Notes under the pieces: generated by a model
Seen by the model: the letters and a program-made list of their open reading frames with translations, nothing else
Databases searched by the model: none
Told to the model about the DNA's origin: nothing
Translations under genes and position numbers: made by a program
Shown: positions 1-14,000 of the stretch, piece by piece
Numbering within the stretch: position 1 is the stretch's first letter
Layout: the number at the start of each line of letters is the position of its first letter
Assembly (NCBI GenBank): GCA_946800325.1
Contig: CAMPEJ010000002.1
Coordinates: 1,330,362-1,394,361, forward strand
Direction of reading: 5' to 3'
Source: Luzula sylvatica
Lineage: Eukaryota > Streptophyta > Magnoliopsida > Poales > Juncaceae
Length of the DNA stretch: 64,000 bases

Positions 1-3000
1 GAAAAACAAACTTTCTTAGTGTTTGTAAATTTTGGTAAAATGTTATGTGGTAAAAGATACGATTCAAATGATCTCAAAATACGTTATTTGAACTCCCCAA
101 AGCATAAACAGATTGTTTTGAATCGAAAAACAAACTTTCTTAGTGTTTGAAAATTTTGGTGAAATGTTATGTGGTAAAAGATACGATTCAAATGATCTCA
201 AAATACGTTATTTCAACTCCCCAAAGCATAAACAGATTGTTTTGAATCGAAAAACAAACTTTCTTAGTGTTTGAAAATTTTGGTGAAATGTTATGTGGTA
301 AAAGATACGATTCAAATGATCTCAAAATACGTTATTTGAACTCCCCAAAGCATAAACAGATTGTTTTGAATCGAAAAACAAACTTTCTTAGTGTTTGTAA
401 ATTTTGGTGAAATGTTATGTGGTAAAAGATACGATTCAAATGATCTCAAAATACGTTATTTGAACTCCCCAAAGCATAAACAGATTGTTTTGAATCGAAA
501 AACAAACTTTCTTAGTGTTTGTAAATTTTGGTGAAATGTTATGTGGTAAAAGATACGATTCAAATGATCTCCAAATACGTCATTTGAACTCCCCAAAGCA
601 TAAACAGATTGTTTTGAATGGAAAAACAAACTTTCTTAGTGTTTGTAAATTTTGGTAAAATGTTATGTGGTAAAAGATACGATTCAAATGATCTCAAAAT
701 ACGTTGTTTGAACTCCCCAAAGCATAAACAGATTGTTTTGAATCGAAAAACAAACTTTCTTAGTGTTTGAAAATTTTGGTGAAATGTTATGTGGTAAAAG
801 ATACGATTCAAATGATCTCAAAATACGTTATTTGAACTCCCGAAAGCATAAACAGATTGTTTTGAATCGAAAAACAAACTTTCTTAGTGTTTGTAAATTT
901 TGGTGAAATGTTATGTGGTAAAAGATACGATTCAAATGATCTCAAAATACGTTATTTGAACTCCCCAAAGCATAAACAGATTGTTTTGAATCGAAAAACA
1001 TTCTTAGTGTTTGTAAATTTTGGTGAAATGTTATGTCGTAAAAGATACGATTCAAATGATCTCAAAATACGTTATTTGAACTCCCCAAAGCATAAACAGA
1101 TTGTTTTGAATCGAAAAACAAAAATGTCTTAGTGTTTGTAAATTTTGGTGAAATGTTATATGGAAAAAGGTACGATTCAAATGATCTCAAAATACGTTAT
1201 TTGAACTCCCCAAAGCATAAACAAATTGTTTTGAATCGAAAAACAAACTTTCTTAGTGTTTGTAAATTTTGGTGAAATGTTATGTGGTAAAAGATACGAT
1301 TCAAATGATCTCAAAATACGTTATTTGAACTCCCCAAAGCATAAACAGATTGTTTTGAATCGAAAATCAAACTTTCTTAGTGTTTGTAAATTTTGGTGAA
1401 ATGTTATGTAGTAAAAGATACGATTCAAATGATCTCAAAATACGTTATTTGAACTCCCCAAAGCATAAACAGATTGTTTTGAATCGAAAAACAAACTTTC
1501 TTAGTGTTTGTAAATTTTGGTGAAATGTTATGTGGTAAAAGATAGGATTCAAATGATCTCAAAATACGTTATTTGAACTCCCCAAAGCATAAACAGATTG
1601 TTTTGAATCGAAAAACAAACTTTCTTAGTGTTTGTAAATTTTGGTGAAAAGTTATGTAGTAAAAGATACGATTCAAATGATCTCAAAATACGTTATTTGA
1701 ACTCCCCAAAGCATAAACAGATTGTTTTGAATCGAAAAACAAACTTTCTTAGTGTTTGTAAATTTTGGTGAAATGTTATGTGGTAAAAGATACGATTCGA
1801 ATGATCTGAAAATACGTTATTTGAACTCCCCAAAGCATAAACAGATTGTTTTGAATCGAAAAACAAACTTTGTTAGTGTTTGTAAATTTTGGTGAAATGT
1901 TATGTGGTAAAAGATACGATTCAAATGATCTCAAAATACGTTATTTGAACTCCCCAAAGCATAAACAGATTGTTTTGAATCGAAAAACAAACTTTCTTAG
2001 TGTTTGTAAATTTTGGTGAAATGTTATGTGGTAAAAGATACGATTCAAATGATCTCAAAATACGTTATTTCAACTCCCCAAAGCATAAAAAGATTGTTTT
2101 GAATCGAAAAACAAACTTTCTTAGTGTTTGTAAATTTTGGTGAAATGTTATGTAGTAAAAGATACGATTCAAATGATCTCAAAATACGTTATTTGAACTC
2201 CCCAAAGCATAAACAGATTGTTTTGAATCGAAAAACAAACTTTCTTAGTGTTTGTAAATTTTGGTAAAATGTTATGTGGTAAAAGATACGATTCAAATGA
2301 TCTCAAAATACGTTATTTGAACTCCCCAAAGCATAAACAGATTGTTTTGAATCGAAAAACAAACTTTCTTAGTGTTTGTAAATTTTGGTGAAATGTTATG
2401 TGGTAAAAGATACGATTCAAATGATCTCAAAATACGTTATTTGAACTCCCCAAAGCATAAACAAATTGTTTTGAATCGAAAAACAAACTTTCTTAGTGTT
2501 TGTAAATTTTGGTAAAATGTTATGTGGTAAAAGATACGATTCAAATGATCTCAAAATACGTTATTTGAACTCCCCAAAGCATAAACAGATTGTTTTGAAT
2601 CGAAAAACAAACTTTCTTAGTGTTTGAAAATTTTGGTGAAATGTTATGTGGTAAAAGATACGATTCAAATGATCTCAAAATACGTTATTTGAACTCCCGA
2701 AAGCATAAACAGATTGTTTTGAATCGAAAAACAAACTTTCTTAGTGTTTGTAAATTTTGGTGAAATGTTATGTGGTAAAAGATACGATTCAAATGATCTC
2801 AAAATACGTTATTTGAACTCCCCAAAGCAGAAACAGATTGTTTTGAATCGAAAAACAAACTTTCTTAGTGTTTGTAAATTTTGGTGAAATGTTATGTCGT
2901 AAAAGATACGATTCAAATGATCTCAAAATACGTTATTTGAACTCCCCAAAGCATAAACAGATTGTTTTGAATCGAAAAACAAACTGTCTTAGTGTTTGTA

Positions 3001-6000
3001 AATTTTGGTGAAATGTTATTATATGGAAAAAGATACGATTCAAATGATCTCAAAATACGTTATTTGAACTCCCCAAAGCATAAACAAATTGTTTTGAATC
3101 GAAAAACAAACTTTCTTAGTGTTTGTAAATTTTGGTGAAATGTTATGTGGTAAAAGATACGATTCGAATGATCTAAAAATATGTTATTTGAACTCCCCAA
3201 AGCATAAACAAATTGTTTTGAATCGAAAAACAAACTGTCTTAGTGTTTGTAAATTTTGGTGAAATGTTATATGGAAAAAGATACGATTCAAATGATCTCA
3301 AAATACGTTATTTGAACTCCCCAAAGCATAAACGGATTGTTTTGAATCGAAAAACAAACTTTCTTAGTGTTTGTAAATTTTGGTGAAATGTTATGTGGTA
3401 AAAGATACGATTCAAATGATCTCAAAATACGTTATTTGAACTCCCCAAAGCTTAAACAGATTGTTTTGAATCGAAAAACAAACTTTCTTAGTGTTTGTAA
3501 ATTTTGGTGAAATGTTATGTGGTAAAAGATACGATTCAAATGATCTCAAAATACGTTATTTGAACTCCCCAAAGCATAAACAGATTGTTTTGAATCGAAA
3601 AACAAACTTTCTTAGTCTTTGTAAATTTTGGTGAAATGTTATGTGGTAAAAGATACGATTCAAATGATCTCAAAATACGTCATTTGAACTCCCCAAAGCA
3701 TAAACAGATTGTTTTGAATGGAAAAACAAACTTTCTTAGTGTTTGTAAATTTTGGTAAAATGTTATGTGGTAAAAGATACGATTCAAATGATCTCAAAAT
3801 ACGTTGTTTGAACTCCCCAAAGCATAAACAGATTGTTTTGAATCGAAAAACAAACTTTCTTAGTGTTTGAAAATTTTGGTGAAATGTTATGTGGTAAAAG
3901 ATACGATTCAAATGATCTCAAAATACGTTATTTGAACTCCCCAAAGCATAAACAGATTGTTTTGAATCGAAAAACAAACTTTCTTAGTGTTTGTAAATTT
4001 TGGTGAAATGTTATGTCGTAAAAGATACGATTCAAATGATCTCACAATACGTTATTTGAACTCCCCAAAGCATAAACAGATTGTTTTGAATCGAAAAACA
4101 AAAATGTCTTAGTGTTTGTAAATTTTGGTGAAATGTTATATGGAAAAAGGTACGATTCAAATGATCTCAAAATACGTTATTTGAACTCCCCAAAGCATAA
4201 ACAAATTGTTTTGAATCGAAAAACAAACTTTCTTAGTGTTTGTAAATTTTGGTGAAATGTTATGTGGTAAAAGATACGATTCAAATGATCTCAAAATACG
4301 TTATTTGAACTCCCCAAAGCATAAACATATTGTTTTGAATCGAAAATCAAACTTTCTTAGTGTTTGTAAATTTTGGTGAAATGTTATGTAGTAAAAGATA
4401 CGATTCAAATGATCTCAAAATACGTTATTTGAACTCCCCAAAGCATAAACAGATTGTTTTGAATCGAAAAACAAACTTTCTTAGTGTTTGTAAATTTTGG
4501 TGAAATGTTATGTGGTAAAAGATACGATTCAAATGATCTCAAAATACGTTATTTGAACTCCCCAAAGCATAAACAGATTGTTTTGAATCGAAAAACAAAC
4601 TTTCTTAGTGTTTGTAAATTTTGGTGAAATGTTATGTGGTAAAAGATACGATTCAAATGATCTCAAAATACGTTATTTCAACTCCCCAAAGCATAAACAG
4701 ATTGTTTTGAATCGAAAAACAAACTTTCTTAGTGTTTGTAAATTTTGGTGAAATGTTATGTAGTAAAAGATACGATTCAAATGATCTCAAAATACGTTAT
4801 TTGAACTCCCCAAAGCATAAACAGATTGTTTTGAATCGAAAAACAAACTTTCTTAGTGTTTGTAAATTTTGGTAAAATGTTATGTGGTAAAAGATACGAT
4901 TCAAATGATCTCAAAATACGTTATTTGAACTCCCCAAAGCATAAACAGATTGTTTTGAATCGAAAAACAAACTTTCTTAGTGTTTGTAAATTTTGGTGAA
5001 ATGTTATGTGGTAAAAGATAGGATTCAAATGATCTCAAAATACGTTATTTGAACTCCCCAAAGCATAAACAAATTGTTTTGAATCGAAAAACAAACTTTC
5101 TTAGTGTTTGTAAATTTTGGTAAAATGTTATGTGGTAAAAGATACGATTCGAATGATCTCAAAATACGTTATTTGAACTCCCCAAAGCATAAACAGATTG
5201 TTTTGAATCGAAAAACAAACTTTCTTAGTGTTTGAAAATTTTGGTGAAATGTTATGTGGTAAAAGATACGATTCAAATGATCTCAAAATACGTTATTTGA
5301 ACTCCCGAAAGCATAAACAGATTGTTTTGAATCGAAAAACAAACTTTCTTAGTGTTTGTAAATTTTGGTGAAATGTTATGTGGTAAAAGATACGATTCAA
5401 ATGATCTCAAAATACGTTATTTGAACTCCCCAAAGCATAAACAGATTGTTTTGAATCGAAAAACAAACATTCTTAGTGTTTGTAAATTTTGGTGAAATGT
5501 TATGTCGTAAAAGATACGATTCAAATGATCTCAAAATACGTTATTTGAACTCCCCAAAGCATAAACAGATTGTTTTGAATCGAAAAACAAACTGTCTTAG
5601 TGTTTGTAAATTTTGGTGAAATGTTATATGGAAAAAGATACGATTCAAATGATCTCAAAATACGTTATTTGAACTCCCCAAAGCATAAACAAATTGTTTT
5701 GAATCGAAAAACAAACTTTCTTAGTGTTTGTAAATTTTGGTGAAATGTTATGTGGTACAAGATACGATTCGAATGATCTAAAAATATGTTATTTGAACTC
5801 CCCAAAGCATAAACAAATTGTTTTGAATCGAAAAACAAACTGTCTTAGTGTTTGTAAATTTTGGTGAAATGTTATATGGAAAAAGATACGATTCAAATGA
5901 TCTCAAAATACGTTATTTGAACTCCCCAAAGCATAAACGGATTGTTTTGAATCGAAAAACAAACTTTCTTAGTGTTTGTAAATTTTGGTGAAATGTTATG

Positions 6001-8079
6001 TGGTAAAAGATACGATTCAAATGATCTCAAAATACGTTATTTGAACTCCCCAAAGCATAAACAGATTGTTTTGAATCAAAAAACAAACTGTCTTAGTGTT
6101 TGTAAATTTTGGTGAAATGTTATATGGAAAAAGATACGATTCAAATGATCTCAAAATACGTTATTTGAACTCCCCAAAGCATAAACAAATTGTTTTGAAT
6201 CGAAAAACAAACTTTCTTAGTGTTTGTAAATTTTGGTGAAATGTTATGTGGTAAAAGATACGATTCAAATGATCCCAAAATACGTTATTTGAACTCCCCA
6301 AAGCATAAACAGATTGTTTTGAATCGAAAAACAAACTTTCGTAGTGTTTGTAAATTTTGGTGAAATGTTATGTGGTAAAAGATACGATTCATATGATCTC
6401 AAAATACGTTATTTGAACTCCCCAAAGCATAAACAAATTGTTTTGAATCGAAAAACAAACTTTCTTAGTGTTTGTAAATTTTGGTAAAATGTTATGTGGT
6501 AAAAGATACGATTCAAATGATCTCAAAATACATTATTTCAACTCCCCAAAGCATAAACAGATTGTTTTGAATCGAAAAACAAACTTTCTTAGTGTTTGTA
6601 AATTTTGGTGAAATGTTATGTGGTAAAAGATACGATCCAAATGATCTCAAAATACGTTATTTGAACTCCCCAAAGCATAAACAGATTGTTTTGAATCGAA
6701 AAACAAACTTTCTTAGTGTTTGTAAATTTTGGTGAAATGTTATGTGGTAAAAGATACGATTCAAATGATCTCAAAATACGTTATTTGAACTCCCCAAAGC
6801 ATAAACAGATTGTTTTGAATCGAAAAACAAACTTTCTTAGTGTTTGTAAATTTTGGTGAAATGTTATGTAGTAAAAGATACGATTCAAATGATCTCAAAA
6901 TACGTCATTTGAACTCCCCAAAGCATAAACAGATTGTTTTGAATCGAAAACCAAACTTTCTTAGTGTTTGTAAATTTTGGTAAAATGTTATGTGGTAAAA
7001 GATACGATTCAAATGATCTCAAAATACGTTATTTGAACTCCCCAAAGCATAAACAGATTGTTTTGAATCGAAAAACAAACTTTCTTAGTGTTTGAAAATT
7101 TTGGTGAAATTTTATGTGGTAAAAGATACGATTCAAATGATCTCAAAATACGTTATTTGAACTCCCGAAAGCATAAACAGATTGTTTTGAATCGAAAACC
7201 AAACTTTCTTAGTGTTTGAAAATTTTGGTGAAATGTTATGTGGTAAAAGATACGATTCAAATGATCTCAAAATACGTTATTTGAACTCCCGAAAGCATAA
7301 ACAGATTGTTTTGAATCGAAAAACAAACTTTCTTAGTGTTTGTAAATTTTGGTGAAATGTTATGTGGTAAAAGATACGATTCAAATGATCTCAAAATACG
7401 TTATTTGAACTCCCCAAAGCATAAACAGATTGTTTTGAATCGAAAAACAAACTTTCTTAGTGTTTGTAAATTTTGGTGAAATGTTATGTCGTAAAAGATA
7501 CGATTCAAATGATCTCAAAATACGTTATTTGAACTCCCCAAAGCATAAACAGATTGTTTTGAATCGAAAAACAAACTGTCTTAGTGTTTGTAAATTTTGG
7601 TGAAATGTTATATGGAAAAAGATACGATTCAAATGATCTCAAAATACGTTATTTGAACTCCCCAAAGCATAAACAAATTGTTTTGAATCGAAAAACAAAC
7701 TTTCTTAGTGTTTGTAAATTTTGGTGAAATGTTATGTGGTAAAATATACGATTCGAATGATCTAAAAATATGTTATTTGAACTCCCCAAAGCATAAACAA
7801 ATTGTTTTGAATCGAAAAACAAACTGTCTTAGTGTTTGTAAATTTTGGTGAAATGTTATATGGAAAAAGATACGATTCAAATGATCTCAAAATACGTTAT
7901 TTGAACTCCCCAAAGCATAAACGGATTGTTTTGAATCGAAAAACAAACTTTCTTAGTGTTTGTAAATTTTGGTGAAATGTTATGTGGTAAAAGATACGAT
8001 TCAAATGATCTCAAAATACGTTATTTGAACTCCCCAAAGCATAAACAGATTGTTTTGAATCGAAAAACAAACTGTCTTA

Positions 8080-11000
8080 GTGTTTGTAAATTTTGGTGAA
8101 ATGTTATATGGAAAAAGATACGATTCAAATGATCTCAAAATACGTTATTTGAACTCCCCAAAGCATAAACAAATTGTTTTGAATCGAAAAACAAACTTTC
8201 TTAGTGTTTGTAAATTTTGGTGAAATGTTATGTGGTAAAAGATACGATTCAAATGATCTCAAAATACGTCATTTGAACTCCCCAAAGCCTAAACAGATTG
8301 TTTTGAATCGAAAAACAAACTTTCGTAGTGTTTGTAAATTTTGGTGAAATGTTATGTGGTAAAAGATACGATTCAAATGATCTCAAAATACGTTATTTGA
8401 ACTCCCCAAAGCATAAACAAATTGTTTTGAATCGAAAAACAAACTGTCTTAGTGTTTGTAAATTTTGGTGAAATGTTATATGGAAAAAGATACGATTCAA
8501 ATGATCTCAAAATACGTTATTTGAACTCCCCAAAGCATAAACGGATTGTTTTGAATCGAAAAACAAACTTTCTTAGTGTTTGAAAATTTTGGTGAAATGT
8601 TATGTGGTAAAAGAAACGATTCAAATGATCTCAAAATACGTTATTTGAACTCCCCAAAGCATAAACAAATTGTTTTGAATCGAAAAACAAACTGTCTTAG
8701 TGTTTGTAAATTTTGGTGAAATGTTATATGGAAAAAGATACGATTCAAATGATCTCAAAATACGTTATTTGAAGTCCCCAAAGCATAAACGGATTGTTTT
8801 GAATCGAAAAACAAACTTTCTTAGTGTTTGAAAATTTTGGTGAAATGTTATGTGGTAAAAGAAACGATTCAAATGATCTCAAAATACGTTATTTGAACTC
8901 CCGAAAGCATAAACAGATTGTTTTGAATCGAAAAACAATCTTTCTTACTGTTTGTAAATTTTGGTGAAATGTTATATGGAAAAAGATACGATTCAAATGA
9001 TCTCAAAATACGTTATTTGAACTCCCCAATGCATAAACAGATTGTTTTGAATCGAAAAACAAACTTTCTTAGTGTTTGTAAATTTTGGTGAAATGTTATG
9101 TAGTAAAAGATACGATTCAAATGATCTCAAAATACGTCATTTGAACTCCCCAAAGCATAAACAGATTGTTTTGAATCGAAAAACAAACTGTCTTAGTGTT
9201 TGTAAATTTTGGTGAAATGTTATATGGAAAAAGATACGATGCAAATGATCTCAAAATACGTTATTTGAACTCCCCAAAGCATAAACAGATTGTTTTGAAT
9301 CGAAAAACAAACTTTCTTAGTGTTTGTAAATTTTGGTAAAATGTTATGTGGTAAAAGACACGATTCAAATGATCTCAAAATACGTTATTTCAACTCCCCA
9401 AAGCATAAACAGATTGTTTTGAATCGAAAAACAAACTTTCTTAGTGTTTGTAAATTTTGGTGAAATGTTATGTGGTAAAAAATACGATCCAAATGATCTC
9501 AAAATACGTTATTTGAACTCCCCAAAGCATAAACAGATTGTTTTGAATCGAAAAACAAACTTTCTTAGTGTTTGTAAATTTTGGTGAAATGTTATGTGGT
9601 AAAAGATACGATTCGAATGATCTCAAAATACGTTATTTGAACTCCCCAAAGCATAAACAGATTGTTTTGAATCGAAAAACAAACTTTCTTAGTGTTTGTA
9701 AATTTTGGTAAAATGTTATGTGGTAAAAGATACGATTCAAATGATCTCAAAATACGTTATTTCAACTCCCCAAAGCATAAACAGATTGTTTTGAATCGAA
9801 AAACAAACTTTCTTAGTGTTTGAAAATTTTGGTGAAATGTTATGTGGTAAAAGATACGATTCAAATGATCTCAAAATACGTTATTTGAACTCCCCAAAGC
9901 ATAAACAGATTGTTTTGAATCGAAAAACAAACTTTCTTAGTGTTTGTAAATTTTGGTGAAATGTTATGTGGTAAAAGATACGATTCAAATGATCTCAAAA
10001 TACGTTATTTGAACTCCCCAAAGCATAAACAGATTGTTTTGAATCGACAAACAAACTTTCTTAGTGTTTGTAAATTTTGGTGAAATGTTATGTGGTAAAA
10101 GATACGATTCAAATGATCTCAAAATACGTCATTTGAACTCCCCAAAGCATAAACAGATTGTTTTGAATGGAAAAACAAACTTTCTTAGTGTTTGTAAATT
10201 TTGGTAAAATGTTATGTGGTAAAAGATACGATTCAAATGATCTCAAAATACGTTGTTTGAACTCCCCAAAGCATAAACAGATTGTTTTGAATCGAAAAAC
10301 AAACTTTCTTAGTGTTTGAAAATTTTGGTGAAATGTTATGTGGTAAAAGATACGATTCAAATGATCTCAAAATACGTTATTTGAACTCCCGAAAGCATAA
10401 ACAGATTGTTTTGAATCGAAAAACAAACTTTCTTAGTGTTTGTAAATTTTGGTGAAATGTTATGTGGTAAAAGATACGATTCAAATGATCTCAAAATACG
10501 TTATTTGAACTCCCCAAAGCATAAACAGATTGTTTTGAATCGAAAAACAAACTTTCTTAGTGTTTGTAAATTTTGGTGAAATGTTATGTCGTAAAAGATA
10601 CGATTCAAATGATCTCAAAATACGTTATTTGAACTCCCCAAAGCATAAACAGATTGTTTTGAATCGAAAAACAAAAATGTCTTAGTGTTTGTAAATTTTG
10701 GTGAAATGTTATATGGAAAAAGGTACGATTCAAATGATCTCAAAATACGTTATTTGAACTCCCCAAAGCATAAACAAATTGTTTTGAATCGAAAAACAAA
10801 CTTTCTTAGTGTTTGTAAATTTTGGTGAAATGTTATGTGGTAAAAGATACGATTCAAATGATCTCAAAATACGTTATTTGAACTCCCCAAAGCATAAACA
10901 GATTGTTTTGAATCGAAAATCAAACTTTCTTAGTGTTTGTAAATATTGGTGAAATGTTATGTAGTAAAAGATACGATTCAAATGATCTCAAAATACGTTA

Positions 11001-14000
11001 TTTGAACTCCCCAAAGCATAAACAGATTGTTTTGAATCGAAAAACAAACTTTCTTAGTGTTTGTAAATTTTGGTGAAATGTTATGTGGTAAAAGATACGA
11101 TTCAAATGATCTCAAAATACGTTATTTGAACTCCCCAAAGCATAAACAGATTGTTTTGAATCGAAAAACAAACTTTCTTAGTGTTTGTAAATTTTGGTGA
11201 AATGTTATGTAGTAAAAGATACGATTCAAATGATCTCAAAATACGTTATTTGAACTCCCCAAAGCATAAACAGATTGTTTTGAATCGAAAAACAAACTTT
11301 CTTAGTGTTTGTAAATTTTGGTGAAATGTTATGTGGTAAAAGATACGATTCGAATGATCTCAAAATACGTTATTTGAACTCCCCAAAGCATAAACAGATT
11401 GTTTTGAATCGAAAAACAAACTTTCTTAGTGTTTGTAAATTTTGGTGAAATGTTATGTGGTAAAAGATACGATTCAAATGATCTCAAAATACGTTATTTG
11501 AACTCCCCAAAGCATAAACAGATTGTTTTGAATCGAAAAACAAACTTTCTTAGTGTTTGTAAATTTTGGTGAAATGTTATGTGGTAAAAGATACATTCAA
11601 ATGATCTCAAAATACGTTATTTCAACTCCCCAAAGCATAAACAGATTGTTTTGAATCGAAAAACAAACTTTCTTAGTGTTTGTAAATTTTGGTGAAATGT
11701 TATGTAGTAAAAGATACGATTCAAATGTTCTCAAAATACGTTATTTGAACTCCCCAAAGCATAAACAGATTGTTTTGAATCGAAAAACAAACTTTCTTAG
11801 TGTTTGTAAATTTTGGTAAAATGCTATGTGGTAAAAGATACGATTCAAATGATCTCAAAATACGTTATTTGAACTCCCCAAAGCATAAACAGATTGTTTT
11901 GAATCGAAAAACAAACTTTCTTAGTGTTTGTAAATTTTGGTGAAATGTTATGTGGTAAAAGATACGATTCAAATGATCTCAAAATACGTTATTTGAACTC
12001 CCCAAAGCATAAACAAATTGTTTTGAATCGAAAAACAAACTTTCTTAGTGTTTGTAAATTTTGGTAAAATGTTATGTGGTAAAAGATACGATTCAAATGA
12101 TCTCAAAATACGTTATTTGAACTCCCCAAAGCATAAACAGATTGTTTTGAATCGAAAAACAAACTTTCTTAGTGGTTGAAAATTTTGGTGAAATGTTATG
12201 TGGTAAAAGATACGATTCAAATGATCTCAAAATACGTTATTTGAACTCCCGAAAGCATAAACAGATTGTTTTGAATCGAAAAACAAACTTTCTTAGTGTT
12301 TGTAAATTTTGGTGAAATGTTATGTGGTAAAAGATACGATTCAAATGATCTCAAAATACGTTATTTGAACTCCCCAAAGCATAAACAGATTGTTTTGAAT
12401 CGAAAAACAAACTTTCTTAGTGTTTGTAAATTTTGGTGAAATGTTATGTCGTAAAAGATACGATTCAAATGATCTCAAAATACGTTATTTGAACTCCCCA
12501 AAGCATAAACAGATTGTTTTGAATCGAAAAACAAACTGTCTTAGTGTTTGTAAATTTTGGTGAAATGTTATATGGAAAAAGATACGATTCAAATGATCTC
12601 AAAATACGTTATTTGAACTCCCCAAAGCATAAACAAATTGTTTTGAATCGAAAAACAAACTTTCTTAGTGTTTGTAAATTTTGGTGAAATGTTATGTGGT
12701 AAAAGATACGATTCGAATGATCTAAAAATATGTTATTTGAACTCCCCAAAGCATAAACAAATTGTTTTGAATCGAAAAACAAACTGTCTTAGTGTTTGTA
12801 AATTTTGGTGAAATGTTATATGGAAAAAGATACGATTCAAATGATCTCAAAATACGTTATTTGAACTCCCCAAAGCATAAACGGATTGTTTTGAATCGAA
12901 AAACAAACTTTCTTAGTGTTTGTAAATTTTGGTGAAATGTTATGTGGTAAAAGATACGATTCAAATGATCTCAAAATACGTTATTTGAACTCCCCAAAGC
13001 ATAAACAGATTGTTTTGAATCGAAAAACAAACTGTCTTAGTGTTTGTAAATTTTGGTGAAATGTTATATGGAAAAAGATACGATTCAAATGATCTCAAAA
13101 TACGTTATTTGAACTCCCCAAAGCATAAACAAATTGTTTTGAATCGAAAAACAAACTTTCTTAGTGTTTGTAAATTTTGGTGAAATGTTATGTGGTAAAA
13201 GATACGATTCCAATGATCTCGAAATACGTTATTTGAACTCCCCAAAGCATAAACAGATTGTTTTGAATCGAAAAACAAACTTTCGTAGTGTTTGTAAATT
13301 TTGGTGAAATGTTATGTGGTAAAAGATACGATTCATATGATCTCAAAATACGTTATTTGAACTCCCCAAAGCATAAACAAATTGTTTTGAATCGAAAAAC
13401 AAACTTTCTTAGTGTTTGTAAATTTTGGTAAAATGTTATGTGGTAAAAAGATACGATTCAAATGATCTCAAAATACATTATTTCAACTCCCCAAAGCATA
13501 AACAGATTGTTTTGAATCGAAAAACAAACTTTCTTAGTATTTGTAAATTTTGGTGAAATGTTATGTGGTAAAAGATACGATCCAAATGATCTCAAAATAC
13601 GTTATTTGAACTCCCCAAAGCATAAACAGATTGTTTTGAATCGAAAAACAAACTTTCTTAGTGTTTGTAAATTTTGGTGAAATGTTATGTGGTAAAAGAT
13701 ACGATTCAAATGATCTCAAAATACGTTATTTGAACTCCCCAAAGCATAAACAGATTGTTTTGAATCGAAAAACAAACTTTCTTAGTGTTTGTAAATTTTG
13801 GTGAAATGTTATGTAGTAAAAGATGCGATTCAAATGATCTCAAAATACGTCATTTGAACTCCCCAAAGCATAAACAGATTGTTTTGAATCGAAAACCAAA
13901 CTTTCTTAGTGTTTGTAAATTTTGGTAAAATGTTATGTGGTAAAAGATACGATTCAAATGATCTCAAAATACGTTATTTGAACTCCCGAAAGCATAAACA

